Shown one piece after another: positions 17,779 to 27,813 of a stretch of DNA of 64,000 nt (positions within the stretch are counted from its first letter, which is position 1; every line of letters starts with the position of its first letter). Under the pieces are notes generated by a model. That model saw nothing but the letters and a program-made list of their open reading frames with translations, was not told the origin of the DNA and did no database searches. Origin of the DNA: Aeromicrobium sp. Root236 (GTDB taxonomy: Bacteria > Actinomycetota > Actinomycetes > Propionibacteriales > Nocardioidaceae); NCBI RefSeq assembly GCF_001428805.1, contig NZ_LMIS01000001.1, positions 186,001 through 250,000 on the forward strand, given 5' to 3'. The translations under genes were made by a program, and so were the position numbers.

Positions 17779-19639
17779 GACGACGGCCGGCCCCACGACG
17801 GCGGCCCAGCCCGAGCCGGACGAGCGTGACCTCGGAACGACCGACCACACCCATGTGACCGGTCGTGGTTTCGCGCTGCTCGGCCAGGGCATCCGCGAGC
17901 AGCGGTTCCTGTTCACCCTCTCGGTGATCGGCAGCATCCTCTACGGCGCCATGACGGTCGCCGACGCCTGGGTGCTCGGCTGGGCCACCGACCACGTGAT
18001 CCGCCCGTCGTTCGCCCGCGGCGAGATCGCCAAGGGCGCGCTGGCCGGCGCGATCGCGCTGTTCCTCGCCGTGGCCATCCTGCGTGGCCTCGGTGTCATC
18101 GGACGCCGGCTCATCGGCGGCGTCGTGTTCTACCGCCTCATCGCCGACTACCGCCGCCGGGTCACCCGCAAGTACCTCTCGCTGCCGATGGCGTGGCACC
18201 ACCGCCATCCGACGGGGCAGCTGCTCTCCAACGCCAACGCCGACGTCGAGGCGACCTGGTCGGTCTTCATGCCGCTGCCGATGGCCGTCGGCGTCATCGC
18301 GATGCTGGTCGCCGCGATCGTCGCGATGCTGGCGGCCGACGTGGTGCTGACGATCGTCGGGCTGATCGTCTTCCCGGCGCTGTTCGCCATCAACGTGTTC
18401 TACCAGCGTTGGCTCTCGCCCAAGGTCTCGTACGCCCAGTCGCTCCGTGGTGACGTGAGCTCGGTCGCCCACGAGTCGTTCGACGGGGCGCTGGTGGTCA
18501 AGTCGCTCGGTCGCGAGGCCGACGAGACGGAGCGGTTCACCAAGGTCACGCACGAGCTGCGCGACGCCAACATCGCCGTGGGCCGCATTCGCAGCATGTT
18601 CGACCCGTTGCTCGAGGCGCTGCCCAACCTCGGCATCCTGCTGGTCATCGTGCTCGGTGTGGGGCGGGTCGCCAGCGGTGCCGCCGACCCGGGCGACGTC
18701 GTCCAGGTGGCCTACCTCTTCACGGTCGTGGCCTTCCCCGTACGCGCGATCGGCTGGGTCCTCGGTGAGCTGCCGCGAAGCGTGGTCGGCTGGGAGCGGG
18801 TGTCGTCGGTGCTGGACGCCGAGGGCTCGATGGCTTACGGCTCACGCACGCTGCCCGGCAGCGGACCGGTGGCGCTCGACATCGACGGGCTGACGTTCGG
18901 CTTCGCTGACCCTTCGACAGGCTCAGGAACCGCGGTGAAGGACGTCCTGCGGGGCATCGACGTCGAGGTCGAACCCGGCAAGGTCGTGGCGGTCGTGGGT
19001 GCGACGGGCAGCGGCAAGAGCACCCTGACGTCGCTCCTGACCCGCCTCGTCGACCCGCAGCACGGTGCGATCCGGGTCGACGGGCACGACATCCGCGAGC
19101 TGAGCCACGCCGAGCTCGCCAAGGCGATCGCGGTCGTTCCGCAGGCCACGTTCCTGTTCGACGACAGTGTGCGCGAGAACGTCACCCTCGGCGGCGACTT
19201 CTCCGACGAGGACGTCTGGGCCGCTCTGCGCACGGTCCAGGCGGACGGGTTCGTCGCCCGGCTCCCCGAGGGGCTCGACGCGGAGCTCGGTGAGCGCGGC
19301 ACGACGTTGTCCGGCGGGCAGCGCCAGCGACTGTCGCTGGCCCGCGCGCTCGTACGCCGGCCGCGCCTGCTGGTGATGGACGACGCCACGAGCGCCGTCG
19401 ACCCTGAGGTCGAGCAGCGCATCCTCAAGGCCCTGGCTGCCCACACCGCCGACGATGACGGGCCGACCGTGCTCGTCGTCGCCTACCGCAAGGCCACGAT
19501 CGCGCTCGCCGACGAGGTCGTGTTCCTCGACAACGGCGTCATCGCCGACCGTGGCAGCCACGACGAGCTGGTCGCCCGTTCGGCCGACTACCGCAACCTC
19601 GTCAACGCCTACGACCACGCCCGGGAGGTGGAGTCATGA
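17768..19639 (+). CDS. ABC exporter half-transporter, degenerate NBD
   Basis: 623 residues: about six membrane helices (residues ~35-330) then an ATPase domain. Walker A is [12 protein letters not shown], the Q-loop [11 protein letters not shown], the signature [11 protein letters not shown]. Walker B reads [12 protein letters not shown], with Asp in place of the catalytic Glu. The H-loop reads VVAYRKATI, with Tyr in place of His. This NBD therefore provides the degenerate ATP site of a heterodimer with the next gene, as in TM287/288- or BmrCD-type exporters. A short repeat-like sequence (18911-18927) is translated in the linker as part of [10 protein letters not shown]. The GTG start overlaps hisF. 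Confidence 0.9.
   Translation: MSDRTTAGPTTAAQPEPDERDLGTTDHTHVTGRGFALLGQGIREQRFLFTLSVIGSILYGAMTVADAWVLGWATDHVIRPSFARGEIAKGALAGAIALFLAVAILRGLGVIGRRLIGGVVFYRLIADYRRRVTRKYLSLPMAWHHRHPTGQLLSNANADVEATWSVFMPLPMAVGVIAMLVAAIVAMLAADVVLTIVGLIVFPALFAINVFYQRWLSPKVSYAQSLRGDVSSVAHESFDGALVVKSLGREADETERFTKVTHELRDANIAVGRIRSMFDPLLEALPNLGILLVIVLGVGRVASGAADPGDVVQVAYLFTVVAFPVRAIGWVLGELPRSVVGWERVSSVLDAEGSMAYGSRTLPGSGPVALDIDGLTFGFADPSTGSGTAVKDVLRGIDVEVEPGKVVAVVGATGSGKSTLTSLLTRLVDPQHGAIRVDGHDIRELSHAELAKAIAVVPQATFLFDDSVRENVTLGGDFSDEDVWAALRTVQADGFVARLPEGLDAELGERGTTLSGGQRQRLSLARALVRRPRLLVMDDATSAVDPEVEQRILKALAAHTADDDGPTVLVVAYRKATIALADEVVFLDNGVIADRGSHDELVARSADYRNLVNAYDHAREVES
18911..18927. repeat. REP-like 17-mer inside an ABC transporter gene
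   Basis: CCTTCGACAGGCTCAGG resembles a short repeat that I recall from many high-GC genomes. Its other strand reads as the PEPVEG-type peptide seen in spurious ORFs. Here it lies in frame between the TMD and NBD and adds roughly STGSG to the protein. Only one copy was seen in this window. Confidence 0.5.
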
Positions 19640-21447
19640 GCACTGAAGCTTCCGAAGAGGGACGGCTGACCGGCATCGCGATCCTGCGGCGCGGTCTGGC
19701 CCTCTCGCCGGCGATCAAGGAGGGCCTCGGCCTCACCCTGCTGCTGGCGATCCTCAGCACGATCGGCGGATCGGTCATCCCGATCGTCATCAAGCAGACG
19801 GTCGACTCCGGTCTCGGCAAGGGCCACAGCACCGAGCTGAGCGATGTCGCCGGCTACCTGCTCGCCGCCCTCGGCATCATCGTGGCCTCGAGCCTGCTGG
19901 CCTACTGGATGCGCGTACGCCTGTTCGTGGCGAGCGAGCGTGGCCTGGCCCAGCTGCGCGTCGACGCGTTCCGGCACGTCCACGACCTGTCGATGCTGAC
20001 CCAGAACGCCGAACGTCGTGGCGTCCTGGTCTCGCGGGTCACGTCCGACATCGACCAGGTCTCGCAGTTCCTGCAGTTCACCGGGATCATGATGGTCGTC
20101 AGCCTCGGGCAGATCGTCGTGGCGACGGTGATCATGGCCTGGTTCTCGTGGCAGCTGACGATCGTCGTCTGGGTCTGCTTCCTGCCGCTGGCCATCAGCC
20201 TCAAGTACTTCGCCGAGCGGCTCAGCCGGGCCTACGACATCGTGCGCGGGACCGTCGGCGAGATGCTCGCGGTCATCGCCGAGCCCGTCGTGGGCGCCTC
20301 CGTCGTCCGGGCCTACGCGATCGAGCGTCGCACGCAGGAGCGGGTCGACGCGGGCATCGGTCGCAACCTCGACGCCAACGTCCGGGCCCAGAAGCTCGTC
20401 GCCGTCACGTTCGCGTCGGCAGGCGTCGCCGGCGGTCTCGCCAACGCCGCCGTCATCGCGTTCGGCGTCGCGATCGGGCTGTCCGGCCAGCTGTCGATGG
20501 GCACGGTGATCGCGTTCGCGTTCCTCGTCGGGCTGTTCGTCGGCCCCGTGCAGATGGCCACCCAGGTGCTCACCGACGCCCAGAACGCGATCGCCTCGTG
20601 GCGCCGCGTCATCGAGCTGCTCGACACCCCGGCCGACGTCGTCGATCCCGGCGAGGCCGGCACCACGTTGCCCGGAGGCACGCTCGGTGCACGGTTCGAA
20701 GGCGTGACGTTCGCCTATCCCGGTGGACCGGACGTCCTCAAGGACATCGACGTCGAGATCCCGCCGCGCCAACGCGTCGCGATCGTGGGCGAGACCGGCT
20801 CGGGCAAGACCACGTTCGCCAAGCTGCTCACCCGGCTCATGGACCCGACCGCGGGAGTCGTACGCCTGGGCGACACCGACATCAGCCAGGTGTCCTTCGA
20901 CGACCTGCGCCGGCACGTCCTGATGGTGCCGCAGGAGGGCTTCCTGTTCGACGCCACCCTGCGCGACAACCTGCTCTACGGCAAGAAGGACGCGACCGAG
21001 ACCGAGCTCCTCGAAGTCTTCGACCGGCTCGGCCTCTCCGACTGGTACGCCGCGCTGCCTCGCGGGCTCGACTCCCAGGTCGGTCAGCGTGGCGAGTCGC
21101 TGTCGGCGGGGGAGCGGCAGCTCGTGGCACTCGTACGCTCCGCGCTCGCCGATCCGGAGTTCATCGTGCTCGACGAGGCGACCAGCGCAGTCGACCCGCA
21201 GACCGAGCTACGGGCGACCCGCGCCCTCGACCGGCTGCTCGAGGGCAGGTCCAGCGTGACGATCGCGCACCGGCTGTCCACGGCCGAGAACGCCGACCGC
21301 GTCCTCGTCTTCGACGCCGGCCGGCTCGTCGAGGACGGCACGCACGCCGAGCTCGTCGACCTCGGCGGGGTCTACGCCCGGCTGCACGCGAGCTGGGTCG
21401 CGCAGGCCTCGCTCTCGAGCCACCACCCGGTCGTCGACCCGGTGTGA
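19636..21447 (+). CDS. ABC exporter half-transporter, consensus NBD
   Basis: 603 residues, membrane domain (about residues 30-330) fused to an ATPase. Walker A is [16 protein letters not shown]-loop [13 protein letters not shown], Walker [13 protein letters not shown] with the catalytic Glu, and the H-loop [12 protein letters not shown] with its His. Its signature is altered ([13 protein letters not shown]). That is the expected partner arrangement for the degenerate NBD encoded just upstream: one working and one degenerate ATP site. The ATG overlaps the upstream TGA (ATGA), so the two are translated together. Substrate is unknown; related heterodimers export drugs, lipids or peptides. hisI follows closely. 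Confidence 0.92.
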   Translation: MSTEASEEGRLTGIAILRRGLALSPAIKEGLGLTLLLAILSTIGGSVIPIVIKQTVDSGLGKGHSTELSDVAGYLLAALGIIVASSLLAYWMRVRLFVASERGLAQLRVDAFRHVHDLSMLTQNAERRGVLVSRVTSDIDQVSQFLQFTGIMMVVSLGQIVVATVIMAWFSWQLTIVVWVCFLPLAISLKYFAERLSRAYDIVRGTVGEMLAVIAEPVVGASVVRAYAIERRTQERVDAGIGRNLDANVRAQKLVAVTFASAGVAGGLANAAVIAFGVAIGLSGQLSMGTVIAFAFLVGLFVGPVQMATQVLTDAQNAIASWRRVIELLDTPADVVDPGEAGTTLPGGTLGARFEGVTFAYPGGPDVLKDIDVEIPPRQRVAIVGETGSGKTTFAKLLTRLMDPTAGVVRLGDTDISQVSFDDLRRHVLMVPQEGFLFDATLRDNLLYGKKDATETELLEVFDRLGLSDWYAALPRGLDSQVGQRGESLSAGERQLVALVRSALADPEFIVLDEATSAVDPQTELRATRALDRLLEGRSSVTIAHRLSTAENADRVLVFDAGRLVEDGTHAELVDLGGVYARLHASWVAQASLSSHHPVVDPV

Positions 21448-21470
21448 GTGCGCCTGAGACACTGGTGGGC

Positions 21471-21809
21471 GTGAGTTCCCTCGACCCCGCCATCGCGGCG
21501 CGCCTCAAGCGCGACGCCCATGGCCTCGTGACCGCCGTGATCCAGGACGCCGAGAGCCGTGACGTGCTCATGGTCGGCTGGATGGACGACGAGGCGCTCC
21601 ACCGCACCCTGACGACCCGGCGCGGGACGTTCTGGAGCCGCAGCCGGCAGACCTACTGGGTCAAGGGCGAGACGTCGGGCAACACCCAGGCGGTGCGCGA
21701 GGTCCGGCTCGACTGCGACGGCGACACCCTGCTCGTGCTGGTCGACCAGACCGGCCCGGCGTGCCACACCGGCGCGCGCACGTGCTTCGACGCGGACCAG
21801 CTGTTGTGA
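21471..21809 (+). CDS. hisI: Phosphoribosyl-AMP cyclohydrolase
   Basis: 112 residues, HisI without the HisE domain. [27 protein letters not shown] and [11 protein letters not shown] are family blocks. The metal ligands are in [10 protein letters not shown] and [12 protein letters not shown]. It opens the ring of phosphoribosyl-AMP. The GTG at 21471 gives the usual length; a GTG at 21444 overlapping the upstream stop would add nine residues (VSAPETLVG). A weak -10 (GACACT, 7 nt upstream) supports 21471. It overlaps the next gene by GTGA. Confidence 0.95.
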   Translation: MSSLDPAIAARLKRDAHGLVTAVIQDAESRDVLMVGWMDDEALHRTLTTRRGTFWSRSRQTYWVKGETSGNTQAVREVRLDCDGDTLLVLVDQTGPACHTGARTCFDADQLL

Positions 21810-22381
21810 GCTCCCGTCGCCTCTACGCACCCGTCGTGCTCGGCACGCTTGCCGCCGGCGGCCTGGCGTTCTTCGCCGCCTCCCGCACCTGGGCACACGT
21901 CAAGGTCGCGACCGACGGTCTGCCGTCGGACTCGGTCGACGTCACCGGCGCGGACGCGCAGCCCCTCGTCTCGGCGCTCGCGCTCGTCGTCATCGCGGCG
22001 GCCCTGGCCGTCCTGGCGTCGTCGCCTCGCGTACGCCGGGTGGTCGGCGCGTTCACGGTGCTGGTCGCCCTCGCCGCAGCCGCCGTCGTGCTGCTCGACG
22101 GCTCGGCACTCGACAACGCCGTCGACCATGCCGTCAAGGAGTCACCGGCCTTCACCGGCGCCGGCGACCACGACTTCACGGCGTCGGCATGGAAGTACGT
22201 GACGGTGCTCGCCCTTCTCCTCGCGGCAGCTTTCGGTGCGATCACGGCGAAGCTCGGAGCGACGTGGCCCACCATGAGCAGCCGCTACGACGCCCCGGCC
22301 GCGCGCCCGGCCGTCACCGCCCCGCAGTCCGATGCCGAGATGTGGAAGGCGTTGGACGAGGGTCGCGATCCCACCCAGTAG
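21806..22381 (+). CDS. Trp biosynthesis-associated membrane protein
   Basis: 191 residues with about four membrane segments: [20 protein letters not shown], the stretch around [37 protein letters not shown], and [16 protein letters not shown]. It matches the actinobacterial family found in trp operons (TIGR02234-like), including the early SRTWAHV segment. The C-terminal [15 protein letters not shown] is also typical. Its biochemical role is unknown. It normally follows trpE; here it is coupled directly to hisI by a GTGA overlap and trpE is absent. Confidence 0.85.
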   Translation: MSSRRLYAPVVLGTLAAGGLAFFAASRTWAHVKVATDGLPSDSVDVTGADAQPLVSALALVVIAAALAVLASSPRVRRVVGAFTVLVALAAAAVVLLDGSALDNAVDHAVKESPAFTGAGDHDFTASAWKYVTVLALLLAAAFGAITAKLGATWPTMSSRYDAPAARPAVTAPQSDAEMWKALDEGRDPTQ

Positions 22382-22418
22382 TCTGAGCGCAGTTCACGAC
22401 CACGAGGAGAATTCACCC

Positions 22419-22622
22419 ATGCACGGATCATCGCCCGCCGCCTGGACCGCCGTCCTGCTGTGCCTCGCCGGCATCACGATCGGTGGCGTTGCGCTGATTC
22501 CGGATCCGCACTGGCCGTGGTTCATCGTCGGGTGCGTCGTGACCCTCGGCTCCGGCCTCGTGGGCAAGTTCATGGCGGCCGCCGGCCTCGGCGTCGACCG
22601 CGCCGAGCACTCCGAGCACTGA
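22419..22622 (+). CDS. HGxxPAAW-motif small membrane protein (DUF6704-like)
   Basis: 67 residues with two membrane segments (WTAVLLCLAGITIGGVALI and FIVGCVVTLGSGLVGKFMA). The N-terminal HGSSPAAWTAV is the signature of a small actinobacterial family found next to trp genes. Function is unknown. GAGGAGA lies 8 nt upstream of the ATG, and TAGTCT (22379-22384) upstream is a plausible -10. Confidence 0.85.
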   Translation: MHGSSPAAWTAVLLCLAGITIGGVALIPDPHWPWFIVGCVVTLGSGLVGKFMAAAGLGVDRAEHSEH

Positions 22623-22635
22623 GAGTCGTACGCCC

Positions 22636-23133
22636 ATGAGCAACGAGCCCCCGCAGTACCCCGGATATCCCGGCCCGGACGAGTCGCAGCCCCAGCAGCC
22701 CGGCGAGCAGCCTCCTCCGCCGCCCGGTTACGGCCAGGCGCCGCCCGCGTACGGCCAGCAGCCGCCTCCTCCTCCGGGATACGGGCAGCAGCCCTCAGGC
22801 CAGCCCGCGTACGGCCAGCAGGCCTACGGCCAGCCCGCGTACGGCCAGCAGCCCTACGGCTACGGCTACGCGCCGCCTCCACGGACCAACCAGAAAGCCA
22901 TGTGGGGGATGATCGTCGGCATCGTGTCGATCGTGTTCTGCTACGTCGGCGTGCTCATCGGACCCGCGGGGATCATCCTGTCGGTCATGGGTCGCAAGGA
23001 CATCAAGCGGAGCAACGGCGCCGAGACCGGTGACGGCATGGCGATCGCCGGCTTGATCACATCCATCGCGGGCACCGTGCTGTGGCTCGCCCTCGACGTG
23101 CTCCTCGTCCTCGCGATCATCAACGACTGGTGA
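22636..23133 (+). CDS. Proline/tyrosine-rich DUF4190-type membrane protein
   Basis: 165 residues. The first ~85 are low-complexity, Pro/Gly/Gln/Tyr-rich, with repeated PAYGQQ and PPPGYGQ units. The rest is a DUF4190 domain: NQKAMWGMIVGIVSIVFCYVG, a glycine-rich turn, GRKDIKRSNGAETGDGMAIAGLI and a second membrane segment. These proteins are common in actinobacteria and of unknown function. It is the first of four such genes between hisI and trpC. Confidence 0.82.
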   Translation: MSNEPPQYPGYPGPDESQPQQPGEQPPPPPGYGQAPPAYGQQPPPPPGYGQQPSGQPAYGQQAYGQPAYGQQPYGYGYAPPPRTNQKAMWGMIVGIVSIVFCYVGVLIGPAGIILSVMGRKDIKRSNGAETGDGMAIAGLITSIAGTVLWLALDVLLVLAIINDW

Positions 23134-23564
23134 CCATGATGCCGAGGGTCGAGGTCGAGCGCCGCGTGTCGGCGTCCGCCCTTCGCGCCCCGGCCCTGGT
23201 CGGCGCGGCCGGCCTCGGCGCTGCCGTGCTGCTGCACTTCCACGACCCGCACGACTCGGGCTCCTACGGCTACTGCCCGTTCCTGACGCTCACCGGCAAG
23301 CCCTGCCCGGGCTGTGGTGGCCTCCGGGCTGTCAACGACCTGACGCGGGGCGACCTGGTCGGGGCCATCAGCAGCAACGTCCTCGCGGTCGCGTTGGTCG
23401 CTGCGCTGGCGGTGGCGTGGGTGCTCTGGGTCGCCCGCAGGCTGCGAGGCCGGGTCGACTCCATGATCACGCTGAGCCTGCCGGCCGGGTTCGCCCTGAT
23501 GGCTGTCGTGGCCGTCTTCGGGATCGTCCGCAACACGCCATGGGGATCCTGGCTCGCGCCCTGA
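23130..23564 (+). CDS. DUF2752 membrane protein
   Basis: 144 residues from the GTG at 23130, which overlaps the previous stop (GTGA); ATG codons at 23136 and 23139 are alternatives. DUF2752 signature: YCPFLTLTGKPCPGCGGLRAVNDL, with the paired cysteines, between membrane segments. Two further hydrophobic segments follow (VLAVALVAALAVAWVLWVA and GFALMAVVAVFGIV). Role unknown. DUF2752 genes often lie beside DUF4190 genes, as here. Confidence 0.82.
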   Translation: MTMMPRVEVERRVSASALRAPALVGAAGLGAAVLLHFHDPHDSGSYGYCPFLTLTGKPCPGCGGLRAVNDLTRGDLVGAISSNVLAVALVAALAVAWVLWVARRLRGRVDSMITLSLPAGFALMAVVAVFGIVRNTPWGSWLAP

Positions 23565-23598
23565 CCGGAGTCTCACGGGTCAGAGCGCGAGCGGCCCG

Positions 23599-24024
23599 TC
23601 AGTTGCTCGACGTCGAGAAGTTGTAGTCGATCACGCCGGTGGCGAGCAGGATGATGTTGATGACCCCGAACACGATCGAGATGATGCCGAGCACGAATCC
23701 GGCCGTGGCCATGCCCTGACCCGTCTGCGAACCGCCAGAGGCGCGGATCTCGCTCTTGGCCTGGCTGCTCAGGATCAGCGCAGGGATGCCGGTGAAGAAT
23801 CCGCAACACACGATCCCGATGATCCCGAGGATCATCGACCACATCGCCTTCTTGTTCTGCTGCGGTGGGCCTCCGTAGCCGCCGTACCCCCCGGGTGCCG
23901 GAGGCTGCCCGCCAGGGGGTGGCGGATATGAGCCCTCGGGCGGCGGTGGGGTCGAGCCGTAGCTCGGCAGGCCACTGGTGGACGGAGTGGGTTCGCCCGG
24001 ATTCGGGGGCGTCTCGTTCGTCAT
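23599..24024 (-). CDS. Proline-rich DUF4190-type membrane protein
   Basis: 141 residues: a Pro/Gly-rich N-terminal half (GSTPPPPEGSYPPPP and similar), then NKKAMWSMILGIIGIVCCGF, SSQAKSEIRASGGSQTGQGMATAG and a last membrane segment. It is clearly paralogous to the protein at 24365-24817. On the minus strand TATGCT lies 6 nt from the ATG, so it is probably a leaderless message. Confidence 0.8.
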   Translation of the reverse strand: MTNETPPNPGEPTPSTSGLPSYGSTPPPPEGSYPPPPGGQPPAPGGYGGYGGPPQQNKKAMWSMILGIIGIVCCGFFTGIPALILSSQAKSEIRASGGSQTGQGMATAGFVLGIISIVFGVINIILLATGVIDYNFSTSSN

Positions 24025-24036
24025 CTCGCGAGCATA
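24025..24036 (-). promoter_or_regulatory. Leaderless promoter of the 23599-24024 gene
   Basis: TATGCT (minus strand, 24031-24036), 6 nt, then ATG. The same arrangement precedes the paralogue at 24817. Confidence 0.65.
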
Positions 24037-24069
24037 GAGGGATGGCCGACGATTCGCAGCCGGACAGCG

Positions 24070-24372
24070 TCAGCGTGTCATGACGGACGCCAGCAGCCAC
24101 GACAGCACCACGAGCGCAACCGTCGTGGCCCCGATCGTCAGCCCGACGATCGCCGTCATGTCACCACCCTCGACGTTGTTGGGGTCGCGGATCTCGAGGC
24201 GGGCATGCAGGCCGCAGGTCAACGACGGCACCGCCAGCACGAACGCGAGGAGCGGGCTGACGAACGCGCACGGGAACGCCACCGCCCCGAAGATCACGCT
24301 GTAGACCGCCTTGCGGTTGGTCGGGAGCGATGGTCCGCCGTCGGGTGTGTCCGGCGGCGTTTCTTCAGGCAC
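24070..24372 (-). CDS. Short DUF4190-like membrane protein
   Basis: 100 residues with a shortened acidic/Pro-rich N-terminus ([16 protein letters not shown]) and then NRKAVYSVIFGAVAFPCAFV, a short loop with a Cys, and a C-terminal membrane segment. It is the most divergent of the four paralogues. The GTG start overlaps the stop of the upstream gene by 8 bases, so the two are an operon. Function unknown. Confidence 0.7.
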   Translation of the reverse strand: MPEETPPDTPDGGPSLPTNRKAVYSVIFGAVAFPCAFVSPLLAFVLAVPSLTCGLHARLEIRDPNNVEGGDMTAIVGLTIGATTVALVVLSWLLASVMTR

Positions 24373-24817
24373 TCGCCAGCGAGATCCGGACGACGATCAG
24401 GATGAGCCAGCCCACGACGCCGATGATGCCGAGGATCAAGCCTGCCTTGGCCTGTCCCTCTCCGGTCTGCCAGCCGCGGGAGTGCTGGATCTCGGCCTTG
24501 GCCTGGTTGGACAGCACGATCGCGACGATGCCGAAGATGATGCCGCAGCAGAACAGCGAGAAGATGCCGGTGATCATCGACCACAGCGCCTTCTTGTTCT
24601 GCTCGGGCGCCGGCGGTCCATAGCCACCCGGTGCCGGGGGATAGCCGCCGGGAGGCGGATAGCCGCCAGCGGGTGGGTAGCCTCCGGCTGGCGGCGGCGG
24701 TGGCGGGTAGCCACCGGGAGGCTGGGGCGCCGACCCGTATCCGGGTGGCGGTGGGTTCGTGGGGTCGTTGCCGGACGGGTTGGGGTCGCCCGGGTAGGAC
24801 GGCGGCTCGTTCGTCAT
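24365..24817 (-). CDS. Proline/glycine-rich DUF4190-type membrane protein
   Basis: 150 residues. The N-terminal ~75 residues are repeats of [13 protein letters not shown] type. The C-terminal half has [20 protein letters not shown], a [20 protein letters not shown] loop and a final membrane segment. It is first gene of a two-gene minus-strand operon, divergent from trpC. TATGCT lies 6 nt before the ATG. Confidence 0.8.
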   Translation of the reverse strand: MTNEPPSYPGDPNPSGNDPTNPPPPGYGSAPQPPGGYPPPPPPAGGYPPAGGYPPPGGYPPAPGGYGPPAPEQNKKALWSMITGIFSLFCCGIIFGIVAIVLSNQAKAEIQHSRGWQTGEGQAKAGLILGIIGVVGWLILIVVRISLASA

Positions 24818-24829
24818 GCCGAGAGCATA
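24818..24829 (-). promoter_or_regulatory. Leaderless promoter of the 24365-24817 gene
   Basis: TATGCT (minus strand, 24824-24829), 6 nt, then ATG at 24817. It lies back to back with the trpC promoter (TACTCT, 24881-24886, plus strand). Confidence 0.65.
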
Positions 24830-24921
24830 GTGACAAGGCGACTCCGGGGAACCCCTGCGTGACACGCGCCGCGCCGGGGATACTCTTGAGAAGTCCACTG
24901 CGAGTGAGGAGGAGGGGTTCC

Positions 24922-25728
24922 GTGTCCGTGCTCGACGAGATTCTGGCCGGCGCCGCCGACGACCTCCGCGAGCGCATGGACAAGACGTCCCTCGACGAGC
25001 TCAAGGCCCAGGCCGCTCGCCAGAAGGAAGCGCTCGACCCGATGCCGGCCTTCCGGGGCGACGGCGTCTCGGTCATTGCCGAGGTCAAGCGCGCGAGTCC
25101 CAGCAAGGGTGAGCTCGCCGCGATCAAGGATCCCGCCGCGCTGGCTGCTGACTATGCGGCCGGTGGTGCCGCCGCGATCAGCGTCCTCACCGAGCAGCGA
25201 CGGTTCGGCGGCACGCTCGACGACCTGCGGACCGTACGCGCCAACGTCGACGTCCCGGTGCTCCGCAAGGACTTCATCACGACGTCCTACCAGCTGTGGG
25301 AGGCGCGCGCCGCCGGCGCCGACATGGCACTGCTGATCGTCGCCGCCCTGGAGCAGCTCGCCCTCGAGAGCCTCATCGAGCGGGCCCGGTCGATCGGCCT
25401 CACGCCACTCGTCGAGGTGCACGACGAGGACGAGGTCGACCGCGCAGTCGACGCCGGTGCCGACCTGATCGGCGTCAACGCCCGCAACCTCAAGACCCTC
25501 GAGATCGACCGTGGCACGTTCGAACGCCTGTCGCCACGCATCCCTGACGGCGTCGTCAAGGTCGCCGAGTCCGGCGTACGTGGTCCGCACGACGTCATCG
25601 AGTACGCCAAGTGCGGCGCTCACGTGGTCCTGGTCGGCGAGACCCTCGTACGCGGTGACGATCCCCGCGCGAGCGTGGCGGATCTCGTCGCAGCGGGCGC
25701 TCACCCCGCCCTGCAGCACCGCTGGTAG
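24922..25728 (+). CDS. trpC: Indole-3-glycerol phosphate synthase
   Basis: 268 residues, (beta/alpha)8 enzyme that closes the indole ring of Cd[18 protein letters not shown] holds the catalytic Glu/Lys region, [20 protein letters not shown] the general-acid Lys, and [15 protein letters not shown] and [12 protein letters not shown] the phosphate and catalytic sites. The GTG at 24922 has GAGGAGGAGG just upstream. TACTCT at 24881-24886 is a likely -10. It is first of trpC-trpB-trpA-lgt. No tryptophan-rich leader peptide was found ahead of it. Confidence 0.96.
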   Translation: MSVLDEILAGAADDLRERMDKTSLDELKAQAARQKEALDPMPAFRGDGVSVIAEVKRASPSKGELAAIKDPAALAADYAAGGAAAISVLTEQRRFGGTLDDLRTVRANVDVPVLRKDFITTSYQLWEARAAGADMALLIVAALEQLALESLIERARSIGLTPLVEVHDEDEVDRAVDAGADLIGVNARNLKTLEIDRGTFERLSPRIPDGVVKVAESGVRGPHDVIEYAKCGAHVVLVGETLVRGDDPRASVADLVAAGAHPALQHRW

Positions 25729-25790
25729 AGGCGTCATCGTTCCGACGGTGACGCGCCTTCGCCCTGCCACTTCCACACCCATGAGGACCC

Positions 25791-27010
<1,220 letters not shown>

Positions 27011-27014
<4 letters not shown>

Positions 27015-27808
27015 GCTCCATCGACGAGTTGTTCGTGCGTACGCGCGCGGCTGACCGTGCGGCGCTCGTCGGCTACCTGCCGGCGGGTTTCCCGTCCAAG
27101 GAGCTGTCGATCAAGGCGATCGAGGCGATGGTCGAGGGCGGGGTCGACCTCGTCGAGGTGGGGCTGCCCTACAGCGACCCGGTCATGGACGGTCCGACGA
27201 TCCAGGCCGCCGCGGACCAGGCTCTGCGGGCCGGCACACGTACGACCGACGTGATCGACGTCGTGCGCGCGAGCGCTGCGACGGGTGCTCCGACGGTCGT
27301 CATGACGTACTGGAACCCCGTCGAGCGCTTCGGCGTCAACCGGTTCGCCGAGGCGCTGGCCGAGGCGGGGGGAGCGGGCCTCATCACGCCGGACCTGATC
27401 CCCGACGAGGCGTCCGAGTGGGTTGCCGCGTCCGAGCAGTACGGCCTCGACCGGATCTTCCTCGTCGCGCCGTCGTCGACCGATGAACGCCTCGCGATGA
27501 CGGCTGACGCGGCCAGCGGATTCGTCTACGCCACCGCCGTCATGGGCGTCACCGGTGCCCGCGAGCAGACCAGCGCGCTCGGCCCCGAGCTCGTCGCCCG
27601 GCTGCGCAAGGTGACGGACAAGCCGGTCGGCGTCGGCCTCGGCGTGAGCAACGGCCAGCAGGCCCGCGAGGTCGCCGCGTTCGCCGATGCGGTGATCGTG
27701 GGGTCCGCCCTCGTACGCTGTCTGCTGGATGCCGAGGACGAGTCCGCCGGGCTCGAGGCCATCCGCCGGTTGGCCCAGGACCTGCGCGCCGGCGTCGAGA
27801 GGACCTAG
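27011..27808 (+). CDS. trpA: Tryptophan synthase alpha chain
   Basis: 265 residues, TIM barrel that cleaves indole-3-glycerol phosphate. [11 protein letters not shown], then [19 protein letters not shown] with the catalytic Glu and Asp, and [27 protein letters not shown] and [10 protein letters not shown] for phosphate binding. It is translationally coupled to trpB and followed 5 bp later by lgt. Confidence 0.97.
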
Positions 27809-27813
27809 ATCAC

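Noticed and set aside
24830..24921. Tryptophan attenuator or T-box ahead of trpC
   Set aside because: No Trp-codon-rich leader peptide, no T-box specifier/antiterminator features; only a -10 element and a ribosome site are visible.
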